Shown here one piece after another: positions 43,001 to 50,200 of a stretch of 58,809 nt of DNA. Made by a program: the position numbers and the translations under genes. Numbering within the stretch: position 1 is the stretch's first letter; every line of letters begins with the position of its first letter. The stretch covers positions 1-58,809 of the forward strand of contig JAJFGR010000004.1 in NCBI GenBank assembly GCA_021776025.1, in the 5' to 3' direction. The stretch comes from Alphaproteobacteria bacterium (GTDB taxonomy: Bacteria > Pseudomonadota > Alphaproteobacteria > Micavibrionales > Micavibrionaceae). The notes beneath the pieces are model-generated. The model saw nothing but the letters and a program-made list of their open reading frames with translations, was not told the origin of the DNA and did no database searches.

Positions 43001-43752
43001 TCACGACCGGTGATAACAACACAGTTATAGGCAGGGACGCTGGTGGAACAACCCTAACAACGGGATCAGACAACATCCTGATCGGCCGGAATGCGGATAC
43101 CGCTGGTGCGGCAGACAGCAACAAGCTTAACATTGGCGGTACGATTTACGGTGATCTCTCAAGTGATCTTGTCGGCATCGGTCAAGTGCCAGCCGCGGGC
43201 GTTGAACTCGACGTTCTGGGTGACATTGAATATACCGGTACCATCACTGACGTATCTGACCGTCGCCTCAAAAAAGACATTGTACCGCTTTCGAAATACG
43301 GCGCGCTGCTCGAAAAAATCGATCAAATCGACACGTATAGTTTTGTTATGAAAGACGAAAAAGATGCCCGCACAGAATTTGGTGTGATGGCCCAAGAGCT
43401 GGAAAAAATCTTCCCTGAGCTGGTCCACACAGCCCAAGATGAAATGGGAACGAAGTCTGTGAACTATGTTGGTCTCATCGCGCCAATGATTGAGGCAACA
43501 AAAGCGCTCAGCGCAGAAAACAAAATGTTGAAAGCTGATCTAGCAAGCGTAAAAGACGGCCAGGATGACATCAAAGCAACACTGGCTTCACTCAGCTCAC
43601 AAGTTGAACTGCTCAACAAAACCGCCGGACAAAAAGTCGGCAAAGCATCCATAGCCCCACTTTCAAACGGCTGGATGTATCTATTGCTGGGCATACTCAG
43701 CACACTGTGTATTGTATTAGTGGTCACACGCAAACCTGCAAAAGCAAACTAG
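31045..43752 (+). CDS. Giant fibre protein: pseudopilin-like N-terminus, repeat shaft, peptidase S74 C-terminus
   Basis: A protein of about 4,235 residues starting at TTG 31045 or, more likely, GTG 31051. A basic N-terminus (YSRRRRGELG) and a membrane helix (residues 22-43) lead to a domain with GspG-like phrases: DPWGNPYGY (112-120) and SAGPDG (155-160). The shaft alternates NIGIG..P...LDV segments, YadA-head-like repeats (about 1160-1240, 1593-1665, 3089-3373) and NT-x-IG-x-x-AG repeats (about 1813-2096, 2299-2493, 2606-2776, 3549-3729, 3842-4036). The C-terminus is a peptidase S74 chaperone with predicted self-cleavage at Ser4071 (VSDRRLKKDI), a coiled coil, and a second membrane helix (4210-4229). 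S74 domains trimerise fibres, then cut themselves off. A surface fibre or adhesin role is inferred. Confidence 0.85.
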   Translation: MQVSKHTEHGIYSRRRRGELGNVFFTLFGAVAVVGVLGAGIMATMRGPLSTMVEVNRREQAKAELRVAASLVLVNSGDTCADVDSYTEGPDPAGAGPTGGGVLPAVGASQNDPWGNPYGYCAWDHGDIAANFDGCGTNILAGNTSTNNIAIAVVSAGPDGAFNTTCAADNAGTNDYVEPDGGGGDDIVVSMTYDQAVSGGGGLWTPVGITGATIARDVAITGGNTLDVSGTSTFQDVLSLTGATAQLQLGARSMLLPDETLAVDGECAVGADAGMLRYNTGSGFVEVCDGANFVNSGSPWGSNANGIDYAGGNIGIGVALPNDALDVSGSAQITGAVDFDTTLNVDGILTVNAASQLYGDTIIRGSTTGVTTVDALTVQDSASSVIFTVQNDGMVGINSADPNDQLDVNGAIDATDFYKLNNVAILDDGGAAATVLLGQNAGAAVTGDNNTLLGAGTGATLTTGTNNTLIGQGVDTPLAATADYLNIANVVQSSLANLTAPVATTAPVTAIGYTTAYDFVANADLLNDALEVRGSADISDDLNVTDALTVGGISDLGDNVTITGDTADGTTDPLTIKDSGSTTVLTVDSDGDITTNSTIYINDTENLDPGATCSAGSFNRWTGSAWTCSADTGGSGSGTQDFEDVLSNDNNANTLTALNLGGVAIGAAALTAGIELDVTGEAAVSGGLAIGSTTLTVGAEETLELDVTGDVGADNYCDAAGANCFTAASVANASQDRIEDTGDQNTYIDVDTADDDSLNTISMFTAGTERILIGATGTVAVTNAATVGGTLGVTGAATLDDDLIVDTDTLFVDDSADNVGIGTAAPNASASLDITSTTTGFLGPRMTIAQRDLIGTPATGLMIFATDAGTSGILQFYDGTAWVDVGAGGASGAGIWQEDGTNDYIEYDDTLGGVRIGKVTGQPAPETDWLLDVAGNVVYTTANTVAIGSGTVSDDAGGNLDVQLDLTGDIAATEYCDENGANCFTAATVSGGGGSTALSNITAAIADNTITNAAWNQLWQWQLTTTEAGISFGESVASAGGGANDQSIVYMGTLASSTAIPLTIENLGDGFSFLVTDSAADTTPFVIDEAGLVGINSLAPRALLDVDGGDFLVTGTFTAFTPSVPVTGAGARMFFDPDSASFRAGSVAGTEWDNAQIGDYSVAMGRETQATNSNSVALGYTANATGLSSVALGQQVDADGNFSIAMGHDATVTGAGVNSMAIGLGDATGTFPQVSAARSFGIFMGDQNNVDLNTTNTLLLAGGQLLIDPAVPATQLTARSVIDVGAATDSIVMPRGTNAQRPTGIDGMIRFNSENDAYEVYSTTAVDWIEIVSAGAVSGGVAGADTQVQFNDGGAPGADAGLTYNKTTDTLTIGTALNVGEVINITGQAGNAPIFAALNDLSDTSVAGPTDGDLLYYNNGTGNWETIAQSAISASPELSNIIAATADNVVDSAAWNQAWQWQLTGAEIGMQFSESVASTGGSSNQIILAATTLAGSTAIPFVIQNRGNDLSFVVEDVATDTTPFVIDEAGLVGIGRLAPRALLDVDGGDFIVSGTHSGIASVPVSGTGTRMFFDNEMSAFRAGWVNGTQWDNGNIGQYSFATGESTIASGSWSVAMGDAATASGGQAFSMGFLTNAAGDSSAAMGQEVATTAAADYSFAFGLGNAAGVAPQVSAPNSFGIFMGDQSAVDLATANTFGIFGGSIVIDPTVPATNLIADVALEIDGTIKIDDGGEACDANREGSIKYVPGSDTFFFCAAVANDWEAVSLGSGVTEINDLTDAITTYGGTTSMYLGEDGSSNVNGASAGTTPNNLAIGVAAGKSIATGGVGYLTLVGKNAGTAMTTGDSTVAVGANALMTNIIGTDIVAIGTQALEDSTSGFNVAVGDGALQKHTTGNSNVAIGYAAGREGAIAGRADNVFVGSQSGFENTGSNNVMIGRQAGLATASVDKTVSNSIFIGFEAGLVMEGTVDNGTFIGHQAGKANTSGANNTFLGHTAGGANVIGSDNAYFGNNAGSSETNSNNAFFGANAGTASAGGDDNAFFGTNAGANSGAGDDNLYMGYQAGTNASGNRNTALGSAAYDGAARTGDDNILIGYGVDTPLAGTSDYLSIGDTLYGDLATGRIGIGDATPDQTLDVVGAAASTNYILKVQNTTASGELILGTNHNDNSVFEVLTDATGNGYLRMRNNAQADANTFFWDSAQGRLGIGDITPDHTLDVNGNIGLSTSSYINWGNTDGSGGYGIRDNGGAIECKDSGGGWAACAGGGASAINDLTDAYTNYTTLNNFIMGRAGATALTAGAQFNTFIGELAGATSANSTATTDSNTAVGYSSGAALTTGASNVFLGYQAGLGVTAASDNVIIGTNAGDAALTSTKNVLIGNDSGTALTSGGNGTFIGEQAGFKTDTGADNTFVGKDAGWSNTGSGLNTYVGYRAGRSATGANNTLIGTRSGEDIIGGASNITLGQNAGATLTTGSSNILIGSASPPSAPGASSELNIGSTIYGNLTNDQIGLGVADASAINADAILELDSTTRGLLLPRMTTAQRDLINAGTPTAAGLTVYNTTTNTTDYWNGSAWVSFATGGGSVSEIDDLSDAAANYTLNNVYLGQGSGAATTTGAANVALGKNTLTTNTVGGGNTAIGNSALQLTDNGWGNTAVGEDAMLANTIGNGNVGLGQIALYKNTTGQWNTVTGASALLNNTTGEGNTASGYEAGGNDALADGDMDYNSLFGYRAGYNLTGGASGAGANNNILMGYQAGDVLTLGDSNIIIGHDVDPSGATVSNELNIGDTIYGDLANDYVGIGTNAPGATLELYKPTGSYPNLWFTAADVTMPVLSASSSLGDVSGKNTFGQIRHNKGQANNIVKGGMAVYGFTETGVNDWHPLHMVGMHGGATPTTASIVLTGQKWNGSTNRSALADGEIVLDVENKYDQSSAGNTVLMRIMGSGFVGIDGVTPGTALDVNGAFSMREMAAPALSPADEGRIYFDTTSNTFKVSENNGAYVDLVGGGSSLWTAGAGDDIYYNTGTPEVGIGTTTPVAALNIEGGDILIQGTFAAGVPSVPITGTSGTNSRLFFDTASAAFRAGQVDGTQWDDVNVGDYSFAMGDKVIASGDYSFAMGDNTNAVTFTQATGNHSLAFGPGALSTGLNSIAMGSNVSTTGVTQAIADHAVAIGLGSISSGAASFAMGTHANNTNVTKATANNAFAFGVGSAASGVGSFAMGTNTSTVVFTQATANNAFAFGASSNAAGVGSVAMGVSNGISDRTEALADYAVAFGRGSSAGTAPGTGDYSYVQGNDIDATANYAFARGSGATNASGLYSFANGLDTLADGDYSYALGRDINVSATGDYSVGFGLGNAAGGTDPIISGANSFGIFMGDQNGYNLTATNKMALIGGEFQIDDVGSSANKGCVRYNSATTKLQFSHDCAAYSDMGTGTVGGADTQVHFNNSGVEDGDAGLTYVPGTDTLNIGSTLNVTDLINIGSTTGAAAPTGGVTVSTSFALNDLTDAIITTPANTEVLTYNGTNWVNSASGGGGAINDLSDASTEYTTDFTLSLGSGAGASLAATGFFNTFVGINAGNAMTTGDNNVFIGLNAGLVSTADNGIFLGSEAGKANTTGDNNTFIGTNAGLASDTGEGNTYIGTSAGSKAVGTAADNNTFVGAFSGQENTSGDSNTYFGTSAGMNNTAGRYNTILGHGSGSTLNGTIAGQGDGNILIGYIVDVPTATTSDYLNIGNLIYGDIAAGEVFLDAPATAPGNADLANGQVTFWVDATNNEIEMKAKDSAGDVINATIGGGLWSDSGSGYIDYTSTLGGVKIAGITGAAAPSGAIGAGGAGGGAGAINDLSDGITGTTSVFLGNNAGASDDLTSNNNTAVGISALTNTTSGAGNTAIGKSALPTNVTGTNNTAMGYNSLFVNTGNENTAIGVNTLINNTTGYRNTAVGYYAGGVGAPADGDMDGNALFGYYAGANLTGGAAGAGANFNTIMGYSAGDTITTGDNNTVIGRDAGGTTLTTGSDNILIGRNADTAGAADSNKLNIGGTIYGDLSSDLVGIGQVPAAGVELDVLGDIEYTGTITDVSDRRLKKDIVPLSKYGALLEKIDQIDTYSFVMKDEKDARTEFGVMAQELEKIFPELVHTAQDEMGTKSVNYVGLIAPMIEATKALSAENKMLKADLASVKDGQDDIKATLASLSSQVELLNKTAGQKVGKASIAPLSNGWMYLLLGILSTLCIVLVVTRKPAKAN
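34521..34760 (+). repeat. YadA-head-like repeat block 1 within the giant fibre gene
   Basis: Repeats of about 14-16 residues of the form S-V-A-[LM]-G-x-x-x-x-A-x-G (DYSVAMGRETQATN, NSVALGYTANATG, SSVALGQQVDADG, FSIAMGHDATVTG), as in trimeric left-handed beta-roll heads. Codons here end in A or T much more often than in the flanking DNA. Equivalent blocks lie at 35821-36030 and 40310-41110; each is followed by FGIFMGDQ. Confidence 0.75.
36480..37330 (+). repeat. NT-x-IG-x-x-AG repeat block within the giant fibre gene
   Basis: Tandem units of about 15-17 residues with the pattern [ND]-[NT]-x-F-[IL]-G-x-x-A-G-x-x (DNGTFIGHQAGKANTSG, NNTFLGHTAGGANVIG, DNAYFGNNAGSSETNS, NNAFFGANAGTASAG). Similar blocks occur at about 37925-38490, 38850-39370, 41680-42160 and 42570-43110. 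Each usually ends with DYL.IG..IYG. They probably form a beta-solenoid shaft; this is inferred from periodicity. Confidence 0.75.
40310..41110 (+). repeat. YadA-head-like repeat block 3 within the giant fibre gene
   Basis: This is the longest block of the Hep_Hag/YadA-head type, with units such as DYSFAMGDKVIASG, NNAFAFGVGSAASG and GSFAMGTNTSTVVF. Several units are nearly identical at DNA level (the phrase gttggtagttttgccatggg and variants recur), which suggests recent tandem amplification. Confidence 0.75.
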
Positions 43753-43765
43753 GGGGGCACTCAGA

Positions 43766-46700
43766 ATGGCGCGGCCCACCTTACATATTCGCAAAAGAAT
43801 AGGAGGCTCTATCCGGGCTTTAGCTACGGTTCTCATCCTGAGCTTTCTTCCCTCCTCTAGCTATGCCGCGTGTTCAGCGCTGGGCACAGAAGGCCTCGTC
43901 GGGCATTGGAAACTGGATGAAACCAGCGGCACCGTTGTTGATTCCGCCGGGTCAAATGACGGGACGGCAACCAACACCCCAACCTATAATGTAACGGGCC
44001 AGGTTGACGCAGGAATGCAGTTTGACGGCGTGAGCGACGAACATGTTCTGATCACCGATCCGGCTGGCGGCGATCTGGATTTTGGTACGACAGATTTTAG
44101 TTATGGCGGTTGGTTTTATCCGGAAGCCTTTCCTGAGTTGTATACCATTCCCTTCTATAAAGGCGGATCGAGCGCGGGCACAGACGGCTATGATATAGAG
44201 TTCAGCCGTCCTGCTCAGAACGATACTGCTGACGCTTGTCTTGCTGATGGTGCCACCTCTGTGTGTACGGCCTTTATGGCAAGCGCACCATCATTAAACA
44301 CTTGGCATCATTTGTTTGTAACAGTTGACAGAACAGCTGATCTGGTCAAGACATATCATAATGGCATTTATTATACGAGCGGAGATACTTCTGGATTAGT
44401 AGATATTAGCACTGCGAATGACCTGCAGATCGGAGTAGGAACTGGCGGCACCTCGTACGATTTTCAAGGAACAGCCGATGATGTGCGGATTTATGACCGC
44501 ACGCTGTCCGCTACGGAAGTTGCCGGAATTTACAACCAGCGTTCAAACGCCGCCGGCGTGGCCGGGGAAATGATTTATAACGCAACCAACGCCAACCTTG
44601 TTTATTGCAACGACACCGATTGGGTCCACGCGGGCACCGGCTCCTATAACCCAACGGCGGTGCATTTTGAAGATTCAGATCCGGATTACCTAAAGCTCAA
44701 CACAGCCACAGGCCCTTCATCAACAACCCAGTGGAGCGGAAGTTTTTGGGTGAAACTCGATACTTTAGGCTCGTATGATATCATCTTTGATAGCAGAACG
44801 GGCACCAATACGCTGGATGTCAATCTTGATGTTCTTAATGACGGCAGAATTCAGTTTTTGGCGACAAACACGGCAGATACAACCGTTCTGAATCTTCACT
44901 CTAGTGCTTTGGCTGACACTAACTGGCATCATGTCATGTGGTCTTTTGATTTGAGCAACACAGCAAAACGGCACGTCTATATAGACGGCGCAACCGCCAT
45001 CAACACCGTAACAACTTATAACACAGCAGAAACCATGGATTTCTCCGGTGCCATATGGACCATAGGAGCGTATGCTGCAGGCTCACTCCCGATTGATGCT
45101 GACCTTGCTGATTTCTGGATTGATTTCGGCAGCTATATCGATCTCTCTATCGAAGAAAACCGCCAGAGATTTGTCAGCGCGAGTGGCATGCCGAAATATC
45201 TCGGGCAAGACGGCTCGATCCCGACGGGCAGCGCACCCTATATTTTCCTGACCGGCGATACGGCAAACTGGCATACGAATAAAGGCACCGGCGGCGGCTT
45301 CACCGAAAACGGCGCCCTCACCACCCCTTCGTCTCAGCCAGGGGATTCTTTGATCCAATCAGGCGACCTTGCTTCTGGCCTCGTCGGCCATTGGAAACTG
45401 GATGAAACCAGCGGCACCACCGCCACAGATTCCAGCGCCGGCGGCAATAACGGCACCATGGCTGGCGGATTGGACGCCGGAACGGACAGCGCCGCCGGGA
45501 AAGTATCTACCGCCCTCGATTTTGACGGCACGGATGATTATGTGGAAACGGCGGCGGATGCCGCTTACAGCCTGACGAGCATGACGCTTGCTGCATGGGT
45601 CTATATACCGAGCACACTTCCGGCAGGCTTTGCCACCATTTTAGAACACGACCGCGGCGGCAATAATATGTTCGCACTGGCGAAAAGACCATCTGGAGAT
45701 AACCATGATTTTAATTTTCAATGGGCTGGTTGGGGTGGAAATCCTAGTTTGAGGAGCACAACTGCCGCGACAACCGACACATGGATTCACGTCGTAGGAA
45801 CGTTTGATTATGCAACAGCCGACGCCCATTTTTATATTAACGGTGTGCTGGAAAGTACAGATCTTAACGGAAAACTGCCCATAGTAGGATCGAACTTTGA
45901 TATCAGGATTGGACGGACGAATAACGACATAGAACCCTGGAAAGGCCGCATAGACGATGTGCGCATATACGACCGTGCATTGAGTGCGGCAGATGTCGAC
46001 AATCTTTATCGCAATGGCGTACCGGGTAAACTCCAATACAACACTGAATTCAACGTCATGGAATATTTTAACGGCGCGGAATGGGTGGCCATGGGCCCGA
46101 CCGGCGGCACCCCGCCAACCACCAACCTCGTCGGCCATTGGAAACTGGATGAAACAAGCGGTACCACCGCCACAGATTCCAGCGCCGGCGGCAATAACGG
46201 CACCATGGCTGGCGGATTGGACGCCGGAACGGACAGCGCCGCCGGGAAAGTATCTACCGCCCTCGATTTTGACGGCACGGATGATCGCATCACCCACGGG
46301 CTTGCCTTACCGAAAACCGAGGGAACCATTGCACATTGGGTAAGACCAGCTCAGATAAGAGACATGGTAGCTTATTATGAAGCAGATTGCATAACAAGCG
46401 ACTGTGATGGTAAAGGATCTGCAATGAGTAATCTAGAGATACACACGGGGATTTCAAGCAATAAAGCCTACTTAGTGTACCAAGATGGCGCTCCGGCAGC
46501 CCAAATAAAAGTCGAAAATCTGGGCCCCAATTTAACCGCCGGTGAGTGGGTCCATATGGCTGCAACCTGGGATACAAGCGGCAATGCGCATCTTTATCTC
46601 AATGGCGCCCGCCTTGGATCGCAAGACATGTCAGCTTTAACATTCGCCGGCCTCACACAAAGCGTTACACAATTGGGTCGCGTTGGTGATGGTCAGACAA

Positions 46701-46939
46701 ACCGTCACTGGGACGGCGAGATGGATGATGTTCGCGTCTATAGCCGCGCTTTATCAGCGCAGGAAATATCACAGCTTTATTATTACGGCCTCTCCGGCGG
46801 TGTTGGCGATGTCAGCAACACCTGCACCAATGCGGGATCAATCACCGGCAGCACGGCTGAGGGAATTATGTTCTACAACATCGATGAAGACGTCATGCAA
46901 TATTGCAACGGAGAAGAATGGATCGGCATAGGGCAATAA
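43766..46939 (+). CDS. Secreted multi-domain LamG/ConA-like lectin protein
   Basis: A 1,057-residue protein starting 13 nt after the giant fibre gene. A signal peptide (TVLILSFLPSSSYA, cleavage before ACSALG) is followed by four concanavalin A-like (LamG) jellyroll domains at about residues 44-260, 295-500, 538-755 and 787-1010. Three of them open with GLVGHWKLDETSG or a close variant, and several end with DDVRIYDRTLS-like strands. Short modules with the pattern G-x-x-x-Y-N ... [YF]-[CF]-N-[DG]-x-[ED]-W sit between domains, and one ends the protein (MQYCNGEEWIGIGQ). LamG domains usually bind glycans or proteins. No membrane anchor or sorting signal was seen after the signal peptide. Confidence 0.88.
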   Translation: MARPTLHIRKRIGGSIRALATVLILSFLPSSSYAACSALGTEGLVGHWKLDETSGTVVDSAGSNDGTATNTPTYNVTGQVDAGMQFDGVSDEHVLITDPAGGDLDFGTTDFSYGGWFYPEAFPELYTIPFYKGGSSAGTDGYDIEFSRPAQNDTADACLADGATSVCTAFMASAPSLNTWHHLFVTVDRTADLVKTYHNGIYYTSGDTSGLVDISTANDLQIGVGTGGTSYDFQGTADDVRIYDRTLSATEVAGIYNQRSNAAGVAGEMIYNATNANLVYCNDTDWVHAGTGSYNPTAVHFEDSDPDYLKLNTATGPSSTTQWSGSFWVKLDTLGSYDIIFDSRTGTNTLDVNLDVLNDGRIQFLATNTADTTVLNLHSSALADTNWHHVMWSFDLSNTAKRHVYIDGATAINTVTTYNTAETMDFSGAIWTIGAYAAGSLPIDADLADFWIDFGSYIDLSIEENRQRFVSASGMPKYLGQDGSIPTGSAPYIFLTGDTANWHTNKGTGGGFTENGALTTPSSQPGDSLIQSGDLASGLVGHWKLDETSGTTATDSSAGGNNGTMAGGLDAGTDSAAGKVSTALDFDGTDDYVETAADAAYSLTSMTLAAWVYIPSTLPAGFATILEHDRGGNNMFALAKRPSGDNHDFNFQWAGWGGNPSLRSTTAATTDTWIHVVGTFDYATADAHFYINGVLESTDLNGKLPIVGSNFDIRIGRTNNDIEPWKGRIDDVRIYDRALSAADVDNLYRNGVPGKLQYNTEFNVMEYFNGAEWVAMGPTGGTPPTTNLVGHWKLDETSGTTATDSSAGGNNGTMAGGLDAGTDSAAGKVSTALDFDGTDDRITHGLALPKTEGTIAHWVRPAQIRDMVAYYEADCITSDCDGKGSAMSNLEIHTGISSNKAYLVYQDGAPAAQIKVENLGPNLTAGEWVHMAATWDTSGNAHLYLNGARLGSQDMSALTFAGLTQSVTQLGRVGDGQTNRHWDGEMDDVRVYSRALSAQEISQLYYYGLSGGVGDVSNTCTNAGSITGSTAEGIMFYNIDEDVMQYCNGEEWIGIGQ
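45380..45538 (+). repeat. 159-bp near-identical direct repeat, copy 1
   Basis: This segment encodes LVGHWKLDETSG through FDGTDD and recurs 747 bp (exactly 249 codons) downstream with only a couple of substitutions. It is the start of the third LamG domain. The near-identity is limited to the domain start; the rest of the two domains has diverged. Confidence 0.85.
46127..46285 (+). repeat. 159-bp near-identical direct repeat, copy 2
   Basis: Second copy of the repeat at 45380-45538, opening the fourth LamG domain of the same protein. The visible differences (for example aaccagcggc against aacaagcggt) are silent. Confidence 0.85.
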
Positions 46940-46941
46940 GG

Positions 46942-47220
46942 ATGGGAATGAAGCATAAAACGACCACAGCTTTAAAAACGATGCGTTGCATTTCGGTGCT
47001 TGCGCTTGCGTTGGCTGTGCTGTGCACCCTGCCCTCTTCCGCTCACCACGCACAAGACATTTCAACCGGCCTCTCCGGCGGTGCTGGAGATGTCAGCAAT
47101 ACCTGCACCAACGCCGGATCGATAACCGGAAGCACAGCCGAAGGCATAATGTTTTACAACATCGATGAAGACGTCATGCAATATTGTAATGGCGAAGAAT
47201 GGATCGGGATCGGGCAATAA
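46942..47220 (+). CDS. 92-residue secreted mini-protein (signal peptide plus terminal module)
   Basis: The gene begins 2 nt after the stop of the lectin gene, with AAGG 4 nt before ATG 46942. A signal peptide (LALALAVLCTLPSSAHHAQ) is followed by ISTGL and then directly by the terminal module of the upstream protein, from GDVSNTCTNAGSITGS to MQYCNGEEWIGIGQ. The LamG domains found at this point in its paralogues are missing, so it looks like an internally deleted copy. The module is identical in amino acids to the one ending at 46939, but many codons differ silently, which suggests selection on the protein. Function unknown. Confidence 0.7.
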   Translation: MGMKHKTTTALKTMRCISVLALALAVLCTLPSSAHHAQDISTGLSGGAGDVSNTCTNAGSITGSTAEGIMFYNIDEDVMQYCNGEEWIGIGQ

Positions 47221-47228
47221 GGATAGAT

Positions 47229-50200
47229 ATGAGTAAAAACGCAGCAAACAGATTGGCCCTTCGCAGCATTCTTGCAATGCTGACGCTGTTTGGCGCGCTG
47301 TTTGTGCTCCCCTCCTCCGCAAATGCACAAGACATTTCAACCGGCCTCGTCGGCCACTGGAAACTCGATGAAACCAGTGGAAGCTCAATCGCTGATTCCG
47401 CCGGAACAAACACCGGCACATGGAGTGATAACACAGGCGATGACGTCGCCGAAGAAACGACAGCCGGGCAAGTTGGCACCGGCCTCGATTTTGATGGCGT
47501 AAATGATATTATTTCCGCCGGATCTGCCACTAGCGTTGATAATGTTTTCGTCGGAGGAGGGACACTCTCAGCCTGGATTTATCCAAAATCTGCCGGGGAA
47601 GCCAATTATGGGCGTATATTTAACAAGGCATCAAGTACCGGTTCTGATAATGGTTGGGCATTGCGTATGGACAGCACACAAGCTGTGCGTCTTGAACATG
47701 ATTGTGCAAGTAGTAATAGTTCTTGGATTACACCAGCGTCTTCCGTGTCTTATAATCAATGGTACCACATTGCTGCTGTCTTTGATAAAGACAACGTTGC
47801 AAATGATGCGACAATTTATATCGATGGAATTGCCGTATCAACAACAAATGGAGGGAGTTGTTCGGGTAGCCTTGATGATGACAGCGCCCAAACCCTTACC
47901 ATAGGAAATTATCAAGCAACCAGCCGTACATTTGATGGTATAATTGACGATGCCCGTATATATGACCGCGCACTCACCGCCGAAGACGTCGCCGAGCTGG
48001 CATCAGGCACCGCGCCGGGCTCCCTCCGCTATAACGATGAAAGCGAAGGCGTGGAATATCACGACGGTGTTGAGTGGGTCCACACAGGAACAGGCTCCTA
48101 TTCCCCCAATGCGGTGCATTTTGAAGACTCAGATCCGGATTACCTAAATCTCAGCACAGCCACAGGCCCTTCATCAACAACGCAGTGGAGCGGTAGCTTT
48201 TGGGTAAGGCGCGATACTTTAGGTGGGACCGATATTATTTTTGATAGCAGAACAGGCACCAATACGCTTGATGTTGATCTTGATTTTGGCGGCGGAGACA
48301 GAATTTATATTGGGGCCAAAAACTCTGCGGACACCACCGTTCTTACATTGAACACGGGAGCGCTGGCTGGTAATGGCTGGCATCATGTCATGTTTTCTTT
48401 TGATTTGAGCGACGCAGCAAAGCGTCATGTCTATATAGACGACGTCAGCGCCATCAACACCGTAACAACTTATAACACAGCAGAAACCATGGATTTCTCC
48501 GGTGAGCTATGGACCATAGGATCGTATGGTGCGGGCTTACAACCGATTGATGGTGACCTTGCCGATTTCTGGATGGATTTTGGCACCTATATCGACCTGT
48601 CCGTCGCCGCGAACCGCCGCAAATTCATCTCCGCGGGCGGCGTGCCGATGTTTTTGGGGCTCGATGGTTCAATGATCACAGGCATCCCGCCTGACATTTT
48701 CCTCTCCGGCGATACCGCCGATTGGCACACCAACAAAGGCACCGGCGGCGGCCTCACCGAAAACGGCGCACTCACAGATGCAGCGACCCAGCCCGGCAAA
48801 ATATTCGTAAACCCAACCATCGCCAATGCGGGCAATGCATGGGTAACAAATGTCACCAAGCTCAATGGTGCTTTTGGCATTGCGATTTCTGGGACCTACG
48901 CCTATGTCGCAGCACAGAACAACAATAGCCTGACGGTTGTGGATATATCAGATCCGCTGAACCCTGCGATTGCCAATGCCGGTGCTGCATTGGTGAGCGA
49001 CGCCACCAAGCTCAATGGTGCTATTGGCGTCGCGATTTCTGGAAGCTATGCCTACGTCACATCATATGCTGGCGATAGCCTAACCGTGGTGGATATATCA
49101 GATCCGCTGAACCCTGTGATTGCCAATAGCGGCAATGCATGGGTGACAGATGCAACGAAGTTGAATGGTGCTCTTGGCGTTACAATTTCAGGGAACTATG
49201 CCTATGTCGCATCACAGAACAGCAATAGCCTGACGGTTGTGGATATATCAGATCCGCTGAACCCTGTGATTGCCAATTCCGGCAATGCATGGGTAACCGA
49301 CGCCACCAAACTCAATTTTTCTACTGACGTTACGATTTCCGGGAACTATGCCTATGTCACAGGAAATGCTGGCGATAGCCTGACGGTTGTGGATATATCA
49401 GATCCGCTGAACCCTGTGATTGCCAATGCCAGTGCTGCTTGGGTAACAGACGCCACCAAACTTAATTCTGCTTTTGGCATTACGGTTTCTGGGGACTATG
49501 CCTATGTCGCATCACATGCCGGCCATAGCCTAACCGTGGTGGATATTTCTGACCCTCTCAACCCTGTGATTGCCAATGCCGGTGCTGCATGGGTGACAGA
49601 CGCCACCAAACTCAATGGTGCTTTTTACGTTGCGCTTTCGGGGGATTATGCCTATGTCACATCATTTTCCAGCGATAGCCTGACGGTTGTGGATATATCA
49701 GATCCGCTGAACCCTGCGATTGCCAATGCCGGCAATGCATGGGTAACAGACGCCACCAAACTCAATGGTGCTCATGGCGTTGCGCTTTCAGGGAGATATG
49801 CCTATGTCGCATCATTTGCCAGTGACAGCCTAACGGTAGTGGATATTGAGGAGCGTGGACGCTGCGCGTCGCCCGTCGAACCTAAAGGCTCCATTCTCTA
49901 CAACACCGATGACAAGGTCATGCAATATTGCAACGGCATTGATTGGGTCGCGATGGGCCCGGTTGGCGGCACCGGCGGCGGCGGCTGCGCATCCCCCGTC
50001 GGCGCGGCAGGTGATATAATCTTCAACGAAGATTACAGTTTGCTGCAATATTGTAATGCCGAAGATTGGGTCGCGATAGGCCGTGACGCCGACCCGTGCT
50101 CATGGTCCAATATTCCCGTTGGCACTGCCTGTACAGATGGCAGCTATTATGTCGGCTTAACGCCCGATGGCAACGTGCCTATGTATATGGCTGATGTTAC

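Noticed and set aside
31045-43752. Prophage tail-fibre module
   Set aside because: S74 domains and such repeats occur in phage fibres, but no capsid, tail, terminase, lysis or integrase gene lies nearby, and the protein has a membrane helix at each end.
46903-46941. Longer N-terminus for the mini-protein
   Set aside because: These codons overlap the end of the upstream lectin gene in another frame. Starting at ATG 46942 gives a proper signal peptide and ribosome binding site.
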